Assembly: GCA_012517285.1 (NCBI GenBank)
Contig: JAAYVG010000032.1
Span: forward strand, 1 to 54,189
Source of the DNA: Elusimicrobiota bacterium
GTDB taxonomy: Bacteria; Elusimicrobiota; Elusimicrobia; Elusimicrobiales; UBA9959
Length of the DNA: 54,189 nt
Reading direction: 5' to 3'
Shown here: in pieces, positions 26,565 to 35,758 of the stretch
Position numbering within the stretch: position 1 is the stretch's first letter
Layout of the letters: each line of letters begins with the position of its first letter
Made by a program: the position numbers and the translations under genes
Notes under the pieces: model-generated
Told to the model about the DNA's origin: nothing
The model's input: the letters and a program-made list of their open reading frames with translations, nothing else
Databases searched by the model: none

Positions 26565-28004
26565 ATGGAATTTGAACCAGTAATAGGACTTGAGATACAT
26601 ACACAGCTTAAAACTAAAACAAAGATGTTTTGCAGATGTGAGATAGTGGATTCAAATTCACCTGCAAACTCGTCCATATGTCCAATATGTTCTGCTCAGC
26701 CAGGTGTTCTACCATTGTTAAATAAAAAAGCTGTTGAGATGGCGGTTAAGATAGGACTTGCTATTAATGCCAAGATAAACAGGTTTTCTGTGTTTGCGAG
26801 GAAAAATTATTTTTATCCTGATCTTCCAAAGGGATATCAGATATCACAGTATGAAAGGCCTGTCTGTGAGGATGGTTACATAATGCTAACTGATAAAAAG
26901 ATAAGGATAAAAAGGGCTCATATTGAGGAGGATGCGGGGAAATCACTTCATTCCATAGGATCAGAACAGCTTGATTTCACACTTATAGATCTGAACAGAT
27001 GTGGTGTTCCGCTTGTTGAGATAGTAACAGAGCCTGATATATCATCGCCTGATGAGGCATATGAGTTTTTAACAGAGCTGAAAAAATTATTAAGATGGCT
27101 TGAGATTTCTAACTGTGATATGGAGAAGGGTGAGCTGAGATGTGATGTAAACATATCGTTGAGGGAGAATGGCAGCAAAAAACTTGGCAGGAAGGTTGAG
27201 ATAAAAAACCTTAACTCATTTAAGGCCGTAAAGGATTCACTCAAATATGAGATAAAAAGGCAGTCTGAGATGATAAAGGATAACAAAAAAATAGAACAGG
27301 ATACAAGAACATGGAATGCTCAAAAGGGTGAAACTATTTCAATGAGAAGCAAGGAGATGGCAAATGATTATAGATACTTTCCAGAGCCTGATCTGGTGCC
27401 ATTAAACCTTGAACAAAGGCTTATTGATGAGATAAAACAATCGATAGGAAAGCTTCCTTCGCAGATAAGGGATGAGTATATTAAAAAATATTCTTTAAAA
27501 GCGGATGATATAGAGGTTATAACATCAAACAAGTATATTAACTCTTATTTTGAGAAGATAACAAATTTTACTGATGATAAAAATGTTATAAAAAATGCAA
27601 TAAATATTATAAACGGCCAGTTATTAGCATATATAAATGAGAACAAAATAAATGATGAGGATTTCTTGACCAAATCTCCGGATCCTGAGCATATATATCA
27701 GATAGCAGATATGATATCAAAAAATGAGATATCAAGTGCAGGAGCAAAAAAACTATTCGAACAATCACTGTCAATGAAAAAGAGTCCAAAAATACTTGTT
27801 GATGAGCTTGGGCTCAAGCAGATAAGCAATACTGATGAGATAGAGGGTTGGGTTAAGGAGGCTGTTGAAATAAACAAAAAGGCATTTGACGATTTTAAGA
27901 GTGGTAATGAAAAAGCTACCGGCCCAATCGTAGGATATGTTATGAAAAAATCTAAGGGTAAGGCAAATCCAGTGATAGTTATTGATATACTCAAAAAGCT
28001 TTAA
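26565..28004 (+). CDS. gatB: Aspartyl/glutamyl-tRNA amidotransferase subunit B
   Basis: GatB binds tRNA and catalyses the kinase and transamidation steps. The start ATG at 26565 follows GGAGG; the longer TTG frame from 26538 would translate that site. The 479 residues match the family: FEPVIGLEIHTQLKTKTKMFC, FCRCE and SICPICSAQPGVLP (zinc-type cysteines), YFYPDLPKGYQISQYE, the AHIEEDAGKS motif, LVEIVTEPDI and EMRCDVN-like GELRCDVNISL. The C-terminal helical YqeY-like tail ends GKANPVIVIDILKKL. The stop is followed within 6 bp by an inverted-repeat element. Confidence 0.97.
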   Translation: MEFEPVIGLEIHTQLKTKTKMFCRCEIVDSNSPANSSICPICSAQPGVLPLLNKKAVEMAVKIGLAINAKINRFSVFARKNYFYPDLPKGYQISQYERPVCEDGYIMLTDKKIRIKRAHIEEDAGKSLHSIGSEQLDFTLIDLNRCGVPLVEIVTEPDISSPDEAYEFLTELKKLLRWLEISNCDMEKGELRCDVNISLRENGSKKLGRKVEIKNLNSFKAVKDSLKYEIKRQSEMIKDNKKIEQDTRTWNAQKGETISMRSKEMANDYRYFPEPDLVPLNLEQRLIDEIKQSIGKLPSQIRDEYIKKYSLKADDIEVITSNKYINSYFEKITNFTDDKNVIKNAINIINGQLLAYINENKINDEDFLTKSPDPEHIYQIADMISKNEISSAGAKKLFEQSLSMKKSPKILVDELGLKQISNTDEIEGWVKEAVEINKKAFDDFKSGNEKATGPIVGYVMKKSKGKANPVIVIDILKKL

Positions 28005-28331
28005 ATGATTTACTGAAAAAGTCTACCAGTGAAGATTTATGACAATAAAAATTGCTATTCAAACCACTTAAAGTTCACATTATAACTAAAGGTTAAGGTT
28101 AAGATTGAAGTTAAAAAAAACGACAAATCCCTATCTAAATAGTGATCAGTGCCTGCCCGCCCATTGCAATGTGTTAAGGACTTGTAAACCAGTATTAATT
28201 TAACACATATAATCCGCCATAGTTCCTGTAGGTAGGCGGGGTCAGAAGATAGAGCCAGCATGGCGAAGCCGCTTCGGCGTAGGCAGGGACAGATGTCAGA
28301 TTTTAAAGAAACTCCCCGCCTGCTCTAAGTA

Positions 28332-28640
28332 GGGGGCACTGAAAAAGCCTAACGGTGGAGATTTTATAAATGAGAAACTGTATAAAAAGTTTAAAAATTT
28401 CTATCAAAACTGCAAGGTTTTTGATCCTAATGTTAAAAAAGCGTGCATTTTTTACCACCTTTTGGCTTTAAATTGCCAATTTTTGGCTACGACTTCGTCG
28501 CTCGTCGTTTACAGACCTTATTCAGGTATGCTCACTCCTCGCTCCTCGTCTCGCCCGCCTGCCTGCCGAAGCTGTTTCAGCGTAGGCAGGCTTAAAAAAT
28601 TGGCTAATTTATTGCTCAAATAGACTTTTTCAGTGCCCCC
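28332..28640. mobile_element. Inner MITE-like element (309 bp)
   Basis: Terminal inverted repeats GGGGGCACTGAAAAAGCCTA (28332-28351) and TAGACTTTTTCAGTGCCCCC (28621-28640) match at 19 of 20 positions. Both sides are flanked by TAAGTA, at least TA, fitting a TA target duplication. The first 140 bp are repeated at 54052-54189. The core includes an RNA-like GC-rich part (about 28480-28591) and no open frame. Size and lack of a gene indicate a non-autonomous element. Confidence 0.75.
28558..28591. repeat. GC-rich hairpin repeat (copy 1)
   Basis: CCTGCCTGCCGAAGCTG, then TTT, then CAGCGTAGGCAGG. It is an imperfect hairpin related to the copy at 51776-51810 and to the interrupted copy at 28151-28290. 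The high GC stands out in this AT-rich genome. Confidence 0.65.
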
Positions 28641-28896
28641 TAAGTAAAGGTAACTAATCGTATCTGTTAAATCGTTACCTACAACAGACATAATATCTTA
28701 CTCAAGGCTGGCAGGCTTATTTATCTGATTTCTGTTTACATCTTGATTATATCAGTTTTCATCTCGATGATTAGACTTTTTCAGTGAACCCTATTTATCT
28801 AAAAACTTACATAAAATAAAGATTTGTATCAATAGGATGATGAAACTATTTTGCCCACCAGCGCATCTAATTATATTAAAGAGAACGGAGGAAGTA

Positions 28897-30264
28897 ATGA
28901 TAAGAAGAATATTAGCTGCTATTTTAGTTTTTTCAGTGCTACACCTTCAGACTTATGCAGCTGGCTTGACACTATTAGAAGCTGTGGACAAAGGCTTGAA
29001 GGAAGACAACACTCTTAAAGAGCTTTCAGCAGGTGTTATGATTGCAGAAGCTGGACTTTTGCAGGCTAAGATGTCTCGTTTTGGTTTGTTAAAGATTAAT
29101 GCTATGTATACTGATGGAAACGATCCAGTATATGCTTTTTCGACATCCATGAAACAAGGAACCTTTTCTATGGCTTCGATGTCAACTATAAATAACCCCG
29201 AGACTGTTCACAACTATATGGCAGGAATAGAGGCTGGAATACCGATATTTACTGGCTCAGCGATTTCCAATGGGATAAAGACTGCCAAGCTTAGTGAAGA
29301 AGCTGCAAGAAACAGCTATCAAAGGGCAAAGGCAGGTTCTATATTCAAGATAAGCTCCCAATGGCTCACCGTTCTGCTGATGACAAAGCTCGTTGAAATA
29401 GCTGAGGTATCCGTCTCTTCCGCAGAAACGGAATTAAAGATGGCACAAATGCTGAAAGACAAAGGTATGGTGCTAGGCTCAGATTATTACGGCGCTGAAG
29501 CTATACTTTCTTTAATGAAAGGTTATAGGCTTAACTGGCAAAAAAGTCTTGACTTAGAAAAGCAAAAACTGGCTATCATGTTGGGACTTTCATCTTCAGA
29601 ATTACCGGAAATTGTCGGGACACTTTCTGAAATTTCTTATCCAGAAAAAGACATCGCAGCTGTGTCTGCATCCATAGGAACGGATAGACTGGACATAAAA
29701 GCTATGAAGAATATGGTTGAAATCTACAAAATAAAGCAAGACACCCAAAAAAACTCTATCTTGCCAGTTATTGAGACATTTGGTATCTGGGAGACCAATT
29801 CTAAAAGCCTTTCCGATTTTAATTCTAGTCGTATAGTTGGTTTGAGGATGACCATATCTCTTGGTGATCCAGCTTATTTTGCAAAAAAAGAAGCTGCAGA
29901 AGCAGAGACATATATGAGCGAAATCAGGTTGCAAGAAGCCAAAAAACAGGCTATTATAGAAGCAACTGAAGCAGGGAATAATTATATGACTGCTATGGAG
30001 AATATAGAGATAGCTAAAGAAACGCTTAAAAAGGCAAGACAATCTCTGGAGATTTTTCTTCCTCTTTACCGCCAGGGAAGACAAAGCGTGTTGGAAGTTT
30101 TGCGTGCCAAGGCTTCGGTGCTTCAGGCAGAAGCCTCATATTACGAAAGTATCTACAAACTTCATCTTTTTCACGCTAAGCTTTTGTTGGCAGAGGAAAA
30201 ACTTAATGAACAAGCTGTAGAGGAGATGTCGTTAAAACTTTCCTATGTCAGCGATGGGAGATAA
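28897..30264 (+). CDS. TolC-family outer-membrane efflux channel
   Basis: The start is the ATG at 28897 after GGAGGAAG; upstream in-frame codons would add 20 residues without a ribosome-binding site. The 455 residues have a signal peptide (ILAAILVFSVLHLQTYA), two long helical hairpins with TolC-type heptads, AGIEAGIPIFTG, the repeat-related GLRMTISLGDPAYFAKKEAAEA, and the QGRQSVLEVLRAKASVLQAEASYYES end. It forms the outer-membrane exit duct for the RND pump encoded 5 bp downstream. Codon use includes CGT/CGC more often than native genes, consistent with acquisition. No adaptor gene is present between the two. Confidence 0.9.
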   Translation: MIRRILAAILVFSVLHLQTYAAGLTLLEAVDKGLKEDNTLKELSAGVMIAEAGLLQAKMSRFGLLKINAMYTDGNDPVYAFSTSMKQGTFSMASMSTINNPETVHNYMAGIEAGIPIFTGSAISNGIKTAKLSEEAARNSYQRAKAGSIFKISSQWLTVLLMTKLVEIAEVSVSSAETELKMAQMLKDKGMVLGSDYYGAEAILSLMKGYRLNWQKSLDLEKQKLAIMLGLSSSELPEIVGTLSEISYPEKDIAAVSASIGTDRLDIKAMKNMVEIYKIKQDTQKNSILPVIETFGIWETNSKSLSDFNSSRIVGLRMTISLGDPAYFAKKEAAEAETYMSEIRLQEAKKQAIIEATEAGNNYMTAMENIEIAKETLKKARQSLEIFLPLYRQGRQSVLEVLRAKASVLQAEASYYESIYKLHLFHAKLLLAEEKLNEQAVEEMSLKLSYVSDGR

Positions 30265-30269
30265 AAAAT

Positions 30270-33200
30270 ATGCATAACAAGAACGAAAATACTTACGGAT
30301 TAGCAGGGCGTATAGCCTCATCATTTGTGAATTCACGGCTCACGCCTATACTCATAATAACCTTTATACTTCTTGGGGTATTCTCTACTTTAAAAATTCC
30401 TAGGGAGGAAGAACCGCAAATAAACGTGCCGATGTTTGACATAATGGTTCCTTTTTATGGTGCTTCACCTAAAGAAATAGAAAAGCACTTGATGGAAGTT
30501 GGTGAAAGAAAGCTTTGGGAAATACCTGGAGTAGAATACATTTACTCTACTGCTCAACCTAATTTTGCTATGTTTACGGTGCAATTCAAGGTGGGGACAT
30601 CTCCGGAAGAGGCTGCCAACCTTATCTATACAAAAACCTTTGACAACAAAGATTTTATGCCACGTGGTGCAGGAGAACCTCTTATAAAGTTTAGGTCCAT
30701 AGATGATGTCCCAATCTTGGCCTTAACATTCTGGGGAGAGGGTAAGGATGATTACTATCTGCGACGGGTTGCTGCGCGGGTACAGACCGAAATAAATGCT
30801 GTGCAAAACGTCTCTGAGACTAAAATAATAGGCGGACATAAAAGGCAGTTTATAGTGCACTTTGAACCAGAACTATTGGCTATTCATAGGCTTACTCCTC
30901 AATCTTTAGCTGGGATAATAAAGATGTCTAATGCTCGACTTCCTTCTGGTCATTACAATAAGGGGGAATTAAAGTTTCTTGCAGAAACTGATGCCTTTAT
31001 TCGCAGTGCCGACGATCTTAAAAACATAATTGTTGGTGTTTACAACGGGCATCCAGTAAAGCTTTCTGATGTAGCTAAAGTTAATGATGGATCGGACGAA
31101 GAAGAACTTTCAGTTAATATGTTTCATGGAGCAGCTTCTTCTGTGAAAGATTCTGGCCCCAAGCCGGCTGTAACACTATCTGTTGCCAAACGTCGCGGAG
31201 CCAATGCTACTGAAGTCTCGCGTGCTGTTCTTTCTAAAATAAATAAGATGAAAGGTCGGGATATTCCTGATGGAGTCAATGTGACTGTCACCCGCAACTA
31301 CGGAGAGACTGCGAAGGCGAAATCTGACGAGCTCATATATCACATGCTTCTGGCCACACTTTCTGTTACTCTGCTTATATTTTTAACCCTTGGGATCAGG
31401 GAGGCGGCTGTAGTCCTTGTGGCTATACCGGTGACACTGGCACTTACTATGATAATTTATTATCTATACGGATATACACTCAATCGCATAACACTCTTTG
31501 CCCTAATTTTTTCCATAGGCATACTGGTAGATGACGCGATAGTGGTTGTGGAAAACATAAACAGGCATTGCTTGATTAACTATAAAAATTCTTTTTTTAG
31601 GAACATTCTCAACGCGGTCAACGAAGTTGGAAATCCAACAATACTGGCTACTTGGACTGTTATAGCTTCCATACTGCCGATGGCTTTTGTTAGCGGTATG
31701 ATGGGACCATACATGCGACCCATACCTATAGGTGCTTCGGTAGCCATGCTCTTTTCTCTTTTTGTTGCTTTTGCCTTTACTCCTTATCTTTATTTTGTTA
31801 TCGTAAAACGCTGGCCTAAGAAACATTGCGAGAATGTTAATGAAAGTAGAATTGACAGATTATATCGCAAGATAATGAAGAAGCTCATTTATAATACCGC
31901 AGCAGGTAAAAAGTTCATTATCTTTACTGCAGTACTGTTAATTGCTGTTATCGCAATGCTGTCTTTTAGGTTAGTAATATTCAAAACCTTGCCCTTCGAT
32001 AATAAGAATGAGTTCCAAGTTGTAATAAACATGCCTGAAAGTTCATCGCTGAAAAGAACTCAGGAGGCATTGAAAAAAATGGCGGAATACCTTATTTCAG
32101 TGCCAGAAGTTCGTGATTTGCAGACCTATGCAGGGACCAGCGCTCCTTATAATTTCAACGGGTTAGTACGCCATTACTTTCTTCGCAGTGAATCTTACCA
32201 AGGTGACATACAGGTCAATCTGTCTGATAAGTCCAAAAGAAAGCGGCAGAGCCATGAGATAGCTGCTTCGGTGCGGGGGCCGCTAAAAGAAATAGCCGAC
32301 TCTTACAAAGCGCGTTTGCAGATAGCAGAAGTTCCGCCCGGTCCACCAGTGATGGCGACGTTAATGATCGAAGTCTATGATCCTAACCCTGAGAATCAGC
32401 GACAGTTGGCTGAAGAAATAAAAAATCTTTTGAAAAAGACTAAGGGGATAGTAGATGTGGACTCCTACATCCCCGATCCTCAGCCCATAATACGGTTTCT
32501 TGTCGATAGACAGAAAGCCACTTTGAACGGAATAGCAGCCTCCGATATAGTTCAGACAGCAGCTATTTCACTTTCCGGTTACAACATAGACTCGGCTCAC
32601 GTCGAGGATGAAAACGAACCTGTGGATATACGACTGAGACTTTCCCCTGAAAAACGTAGTAATTTTTCAACTCTAAAAGAGATAAAATTTTTCTCTCCAA
32701 ACGGAACAGCCATTCCTATGGCTAGTCTTGTCCGACAGGAGATCGGCATAGAAAATCAGCCAGTGTATCATAAGAATCTCCAGAGAGTGATATATGTTAC
32801 AGCCGACATAGCGGGGGGAAGCGAAAGCCCTGTATATGCTGTCATGGACCTCAAAAAGGAAATAGAATCGCTTTCTAAAACACGCGGCTTGGAAATAAAG
32901 CAATATTTTATTCACCAGCCCTACAGTTCATCTGAAACAGCAATAAAATGGGATGGGGAATGGCACATAACTTATGAGGTTTTTAGAGACCTAGGGCTTG
33001 CGTTTATTATGGTATTGATACTGATATATATACTTTTAGTAGCATGGTTTGAGGATTTTCTTACACCTTTCATAATAATGGCGGCTATACCTATGGCGTT
33101 GATAGGAATAATACCAGCCCACTGGGGTATGGGAGCATTTTTTACAGCCACATCTATGATCGGCTTTATCGCTTCGGCAGGCATAGTGGTTAGGAATTCT

Positions 33201-33497
33201 ATAATACTTGTAGATTTCATAAATATGAAGGTACGTGAGGGCATGGAACTAAAGGAAGCTGTCATAGAAGCAGGAGTAGTACGTTTCAGGCCTATGCTTT
33301 TAACAGCTCTTGCAGTGATAGTTGGTGCTGGTGTTATACTGTTTGACCCAATATTCCAAGGGCTGGCTATATCTCTTATTTCTGGACAAATAGCGGCTAC
33401 GCTTCTGTCTAGGATGGCGGTGCCGGTACTTTATTATCTGGCCTTTAAAGGAAAAGAACACAAGCTCCGACTGACTGCGGTTGAAAAGGGAGAATAA
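30270..33497 (+). CDS. RND efflux transporter, permease subunit (AcrB-like)
   Basis: The 1075 residues fit a 12-helix RND pump: N-terminal helix (LTPILIITFILLGVFSTL), a large periplasmic loop, TM4 proton-relay aspartates in IGILVDDAIVVVENINRH, TM7 and a second loop, then the C-terminal helices with VLILIYILLVAWFEDFLTP and GIVVRNSIILVDFIN. It drives drugs or hydrophobic compounds outward using the proton gradient; substrate class is not clear from sequence. Arginine codons CGC, CGT and CGG are frequent, unlike neighbouring native genes. Operon order is TolC, RND, DUF2892, without a membrane-fusion protein. Confidence 0.93.
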   Translation: MHNKNENTYGLAGRIASSFVNSRLTPILIITFILLGVFSTLKIPREEEPQINVPMFDIMVPFYGASPKEIEKHLMEVGERKLWEIPGVEYIYSTAQPNFAMFTVQFKVGTSPEEAANLIYTKTFDNKDFMPRGAGEPLIKFRSIDDVPILALTFWGEGKDDYYLRRVAARVQTEINAVQNVSETKIIGGHKRQFIVHFEPELLAIHRLTPQSLAGIIKMSNARLPSGHYNKGELKFLAETDAFIRSADDLKNIIVGVYNGHPVKLSDVAKVNDGSDEEELSVNMFHGAASSVKDSGPKPAVTLSVAKRRGANATEVSRAVLSKINKMKGRDIPDGVNVTVTRNYGETAKAKSDELIYHMLLATLSVTLLIFLTLGIREAAVVLVAIPVTLALTMIIYYLYGYTLNRITLFALIFSIGILVDDAIVVVENINRHCLINYKNSFFRNILNAVNEVGNPTILATWTVIASILPMAFVSGMMGPYMRPIPIGASVAMLFSLFVAFAFTPYLYFVIVKRWPKKHCENVNESRIDRLYRKIMKKLIYNTAAGKKFIIFTAVLLIAVIAMLSFRLVIFKTLPFDNKNEFQVVINMPESSSLKRTQEALKKMAEYLISVPEVRDLQTYAGTSAPYNFNGLVRHYFLRSESYQGDIQVNLSDKSKRKRQSHEIAASVRGPLKEIADSYKARLQIAEVPPGPPVMATLMIEVYDPNPENQRQLAEEIKNLLKKTKGIVDVDSYIPDPQPIIRFLVDRQKATLNGIAASDIVQTAAISLSGYNIDSAHVEDENEPVDIRLRLSPEKRSNFSTLKEIKFFSPNGTAIPMASLVRQEIGIENQPVYHKNLQRVIYVTADIAGGSESPVYAVMDLKKEIESLSKTRGLEIKQYFIHQPYSSSETAIKWDGEWHITYEVFRDLGLAFIMVLILIYILLVAWFEDFLTPFIIMAAIPMALIGIIPAHWGMGAFFTATSMIGFIASAGIVVRNSIILVDFINMKVREGMELKEAVIEAGVVRFRPMLLTALAVIVGAGVILFDPIFQGLAISLISGQIAATLLSRMAVPVLYYLAFKGKEHKLRLTAVEKGE

Positions 33498-33499
33498 TC

Positions 33500-33688
33500 A
33501 TGAAACTAAACGATGCTTTAAGACTGCTGGCTGGATTTATGGTACTGCTGGGAATATTACTTACACTGATTGTCGATGACAAGTTTATCTGGCTGCTTGT
33601 TTTTGTAGGAGTCAATCTATTGCAATCGGCTTTTACAAAATGGTGCCCAGCCATGTGGATTTTCAAAAAAATTGGACTAAAAGATTAA
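33500..33688 (+). CDS. DUF2892 (YgaP-type) small membrane protein
   Basis: The 62 residues form two transmembrane helices: LRLLAGFMVLLGILLTLIV and FIWLLVFVGVNLLQSAFTKW. The CPAMWIFKKIGLK tail with its single Cys is typical of the inner-membrane DUF2892 family, often seen beside RND or rhodanese genes. GGAG precedes the ATG by 8 bp and the gene starts 2 bp after the RND stop. Its role in the pump is unknown. The 239 bp after it contain no recognised signal before the convergent sigma gene. Confidence 0.85.
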   Translation: MKLNDALRLLAGFMVLLGILLTLIVDDKFIWLLVFVGVNLLQSAFTKWCPAMWIFKKIGLKD

Positions 33689-33927
33689 AAATTTAACCTA
33701 AATTTTAAGAACTAGCTATATTATTTTATAGTTTATATAAAAATAATAGGCATTTTCGGTTTGAATGTTAATCTGATTTTTTGGATTAAAAACTATTCCA
33801 GCTGTTGTGGTGTAGTCATCACCATCTCATCCAGAGAAGTCGTTAGCATTATCATAAAAAAGTTGCCATTCATATATTCTAAAAAACAAATTTTATAATT
33901 TTTCAACGTAGAGAATGAAATGAAAAT

Positions 33928-34470
33928 TTAGCGGAGATCATTGAGCTGTTTCTTTAGCATATTCCTAGCCCTGTGTAACCTAGTCTTGAAGGCTCCAAGG
34001 GAAAGACCCATCTTCTTGGCTGCCTCAAAATCTGAAAGCCCTTCTATATCACTCAATACAATCGCCATGCTGTAATTAACTGGCAGCTTTTCCAAAGCAC
34101 CAATTACGACGCGGGAAAGTTCCTTTTTTATAGCGTTTTCTTCGGTGCAAAAACGTGAAGGATGTCCTTTTTTGGTTTCGTCGGGCATATCCGAACGGTT
34201 TTCTGTCTTTGCTTTCCTAAATCTCTGCCAACATTTATTGGCGGCTATGCGGTAAAGCCAAGTGCCGAAGGCGGAGTTGGTTTTAAAAGAACCGATGTTT
34301 TCAAAAGCCGAAATAAGCGTTTCTTGTGCCACGTCCTGTGTTTCAGAAGGCATACGAGAACAAACGCTAAAAGCTATTCTGTAAAGACGGTTCTTATAGT
34401 TCATGACTAAGGTTTCAAAAGCCTTGGTATCCCCGTTTTGTGCAAGTTTTATAAGTTCTTTTTCTTTCAT
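33928..34470 (-). CDS. ECF-type sigma-70 factor
   Basis: The 180-residue product contains region 2 (ETLVMNYKNRLYRIAFSV, then ETQDVAQETLISAFENI and FGTWLYRIAANKCWQRF) and region 4 (ALEKLPVNYSMAIVLSDIEG, SDFEAAKKMGLSLGAFKTRLHRAR). The start is set at the ATG at 34470 because the TTG at 34479 has no support; no clear Shine-Dalgarno exists for either. No anti-sigma gene adjoins it, so control is unclear. It is convergent with the efflux operon and shows the same CGN-rich codon use, so the two may have arrived together (inference). Confidence 0.9.
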   Translation of the reverse strand: MKEKELIKLAQNGDTKAFETLVMNYKNRLYRIAFSVCSRMPSETQDVAQETLISAFENIGSFKTNSAFGTWLYRIAANKCWQRFRKAKTENRSDMPDETKKGHPSRFCTEENAIKKELSRVVIGALEKLPVNYSMAIVLSDIEGLSDFEAAKKMGLSLGAFKTRLHRARNMLKKQLNDLR

Positions 34471-34786
34471 AGTTAACAAGTTTATATGTGGTTATTTCCT
34501 AACGACCGCAAAATCATCCCTCATAAAATCTCTGGTATGTTGTAATAAAACCTGACTACTAATTTAATAACTTTCAAAGAAAGCTTTATCTTAAAATTTT
34601 ACATCTTTTTATGCCATACTGGCAAAAAATATAAGATTTCATGACATATTAAAATTTAATGAACTGCTTTATAAATCACCTTTGTTTCACCTTTAGTAAG
34701 TGAGGATATTTAAAATGCTTGTTTTACATCTGTTCGTCTTTTCTCAAAATCTCATCTCTTAGCGTAAACAGGCTTTTTCAAAAAAC
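34471..34786. other. Gene-free gap upstream of the sigma gene
   Basis: These 316 bp lie between the ECF sigma start and the end of the Cache protein gene, both on the minus strand. The DNA is AT-rich. No RNA gene, hairpin or clear promoter was recognised; it should hold the sigma factor promoter. Confidence 0.5.
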
Positions 34787-35680
34787 CTAAATATCACGTT
34801 TTCTTATATAAAATTTTTCCATTATAAGAACCGATATATAACTAAATACAAATATTAAAATAATACCAGAATAGACAACCCTTTTTGCCCAGTCTCTAAG
34901 ATTGTTATTGACTATTTTCTCATAATCCATTATGCCGTATATCCACCACTTAGTTGTTTCAACATTATATATTGATACGAGGGATTTCTTGCCATTTATG
35001 TTTATAATCCCTTTGTAGCTAAATATATTTTTTGATATAAGAGTTGATATCAGTTCTGATATTTCTTTATGTGGTTTTACATTGTAGTTAAAGATATAAT
35101 CATAGTTTGAATCAAATATTATATTTTCATCACCATCAAATAAATAAAGATTTACATATAACTTCTTTGACATCTTTAAAAGCAGTCCATTTAGATATCC
35201 TAAATCAGTTATGCTTACAACCAGTCTGTCAGATATATACTCAGCTGTTAAAAGCTCAGGAGGAGCATCCTTGGGGTATATCACCTGACCAATAGGTAAC
35301 TGTAAGCGTTTTGCATTTTCTAATAAGGCTGTATCAATGTTTTTGGGAGCGGTATTTTTATCCGTAGAAAATTCAAGATTTTTACCGTTGTATAATGATA
35401 TGTTTTTTACTATTATGCTGCTATCTTTTATTTCTTTTAATTTTTTTATGAGTTTTTCTTTATCGTATCTTTTGTTCCTGATATCTCTTAGTACATCATA
35501 GTTTTGAACAAGCATATCCGATAGCTGATATGAGAGTGAACTCATTGACATATCAAGCCTTAAAAGTGTGTTGTTTATGTTTATTTCATCAACAGTATTG
35601 ATAAAATGGTTGGAAAGTATCAGAAAAGGCATTATAAAAAGCACAAATATCAGAAGAGTGTATAATAATCTTTTTTTCAT
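34787..35680 (-). CDS. Membrane-anchored Cache-type sensor protein without output domain
   Basis: The ATG at 35680 follows AGGGGGT. The 297 residues comprise TM1 (about 5-25), an extracytoplasmic alpha/beta domain of about 230 residues (long helix DMSMSSLSYQLSDMLVQNYDVLRDI, strands IVKNISLYNG and DRLVVSITDLGYLNGLLL, YLFDGDENIIFDSN, then KSLVSIYNVETTKWWIYGIMDY), and TM2 (about 268-290). This is the layout of double-Cache sensor modules in chemoreceptors and kinases, but the protein ends five residues after TM2 (IRKRDI). No HAMP, kinase or methyl-accepting domain is encoded next. It may signal through a partner or be a truncated sensor. Confidence 0.7.
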   Translation of the reverse strand: MKKRLLYTLLIFVLFIMPFLILSNHFINTVDEININNTLLRLDMSMSSLSYQLSDMLVQNYDVLRDIRNKRYDKEKLIKKLKEIKDSSIIVKNISLYNGKNLEFSTDKNTAPKNIDTALLENAKRLQLPIGQVIYPKDAPPELLTAEYISDRLVVSITDLGYLNGLLLKMSKKLYVNLYLFDGDENIIFDSNYDYIFNYNVKPHKEISELISTLISKNIFSYKGIININGKKSLVSIYNVETTKWWIYGIMDYEKIVNNNLRDWAKRVVYSGIILIFVFSYISVLIMEKFYIRKRDI

Positions 35681-35758
35681 AGAACCCCCTGCCAAAAATT
35701 AATAAACAAAATTTAAAAATGTTCATTTCCTACCAAACTATAATGCCATTATAGTGTA

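Larger units (their letters stand above)
28010..28790. mobile_element. Composite inverted-repeat element between gatB and tolC
   Basis: The left end reads TTTACTGAAAAAGTCTA (28010-28026) and the right end TAGACTTTTTCAGTGAACCC (28772-28791); the inner 17 bases are an inverted match with one mismatch. No gene is seen inside. The content is modular: a 127-bp unit at 28010-28136 shared with 51942-52066 (inverted, by eye about 85% identical), a GC-rich hairpin copy that looks interrupted (GCCTGCCCGCC at 28151-28161, GAAGCCGCTTCGGCGTAGGC from 28265), a complete smaller element at 28332-28640, and 21-bp repeat units at 28715-28772. This is an array of nested insertions without transposase. Confidence 0.65.

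Noticed and set aside
28837-28896. Longer N-terminus of the TolC protein
   Set aside because: The added 20 residues lack a ribosome-binding site and sit before a clear signal peptide that begins at the ATG at 28897.
29602-30084. 160-codon opposite-strand frame inside the TolC gene
   Set aside because: It is the longest shadow frame, but its translation is rich in Cys, His and Phe with no family resemblance and no ribosome-binding site.
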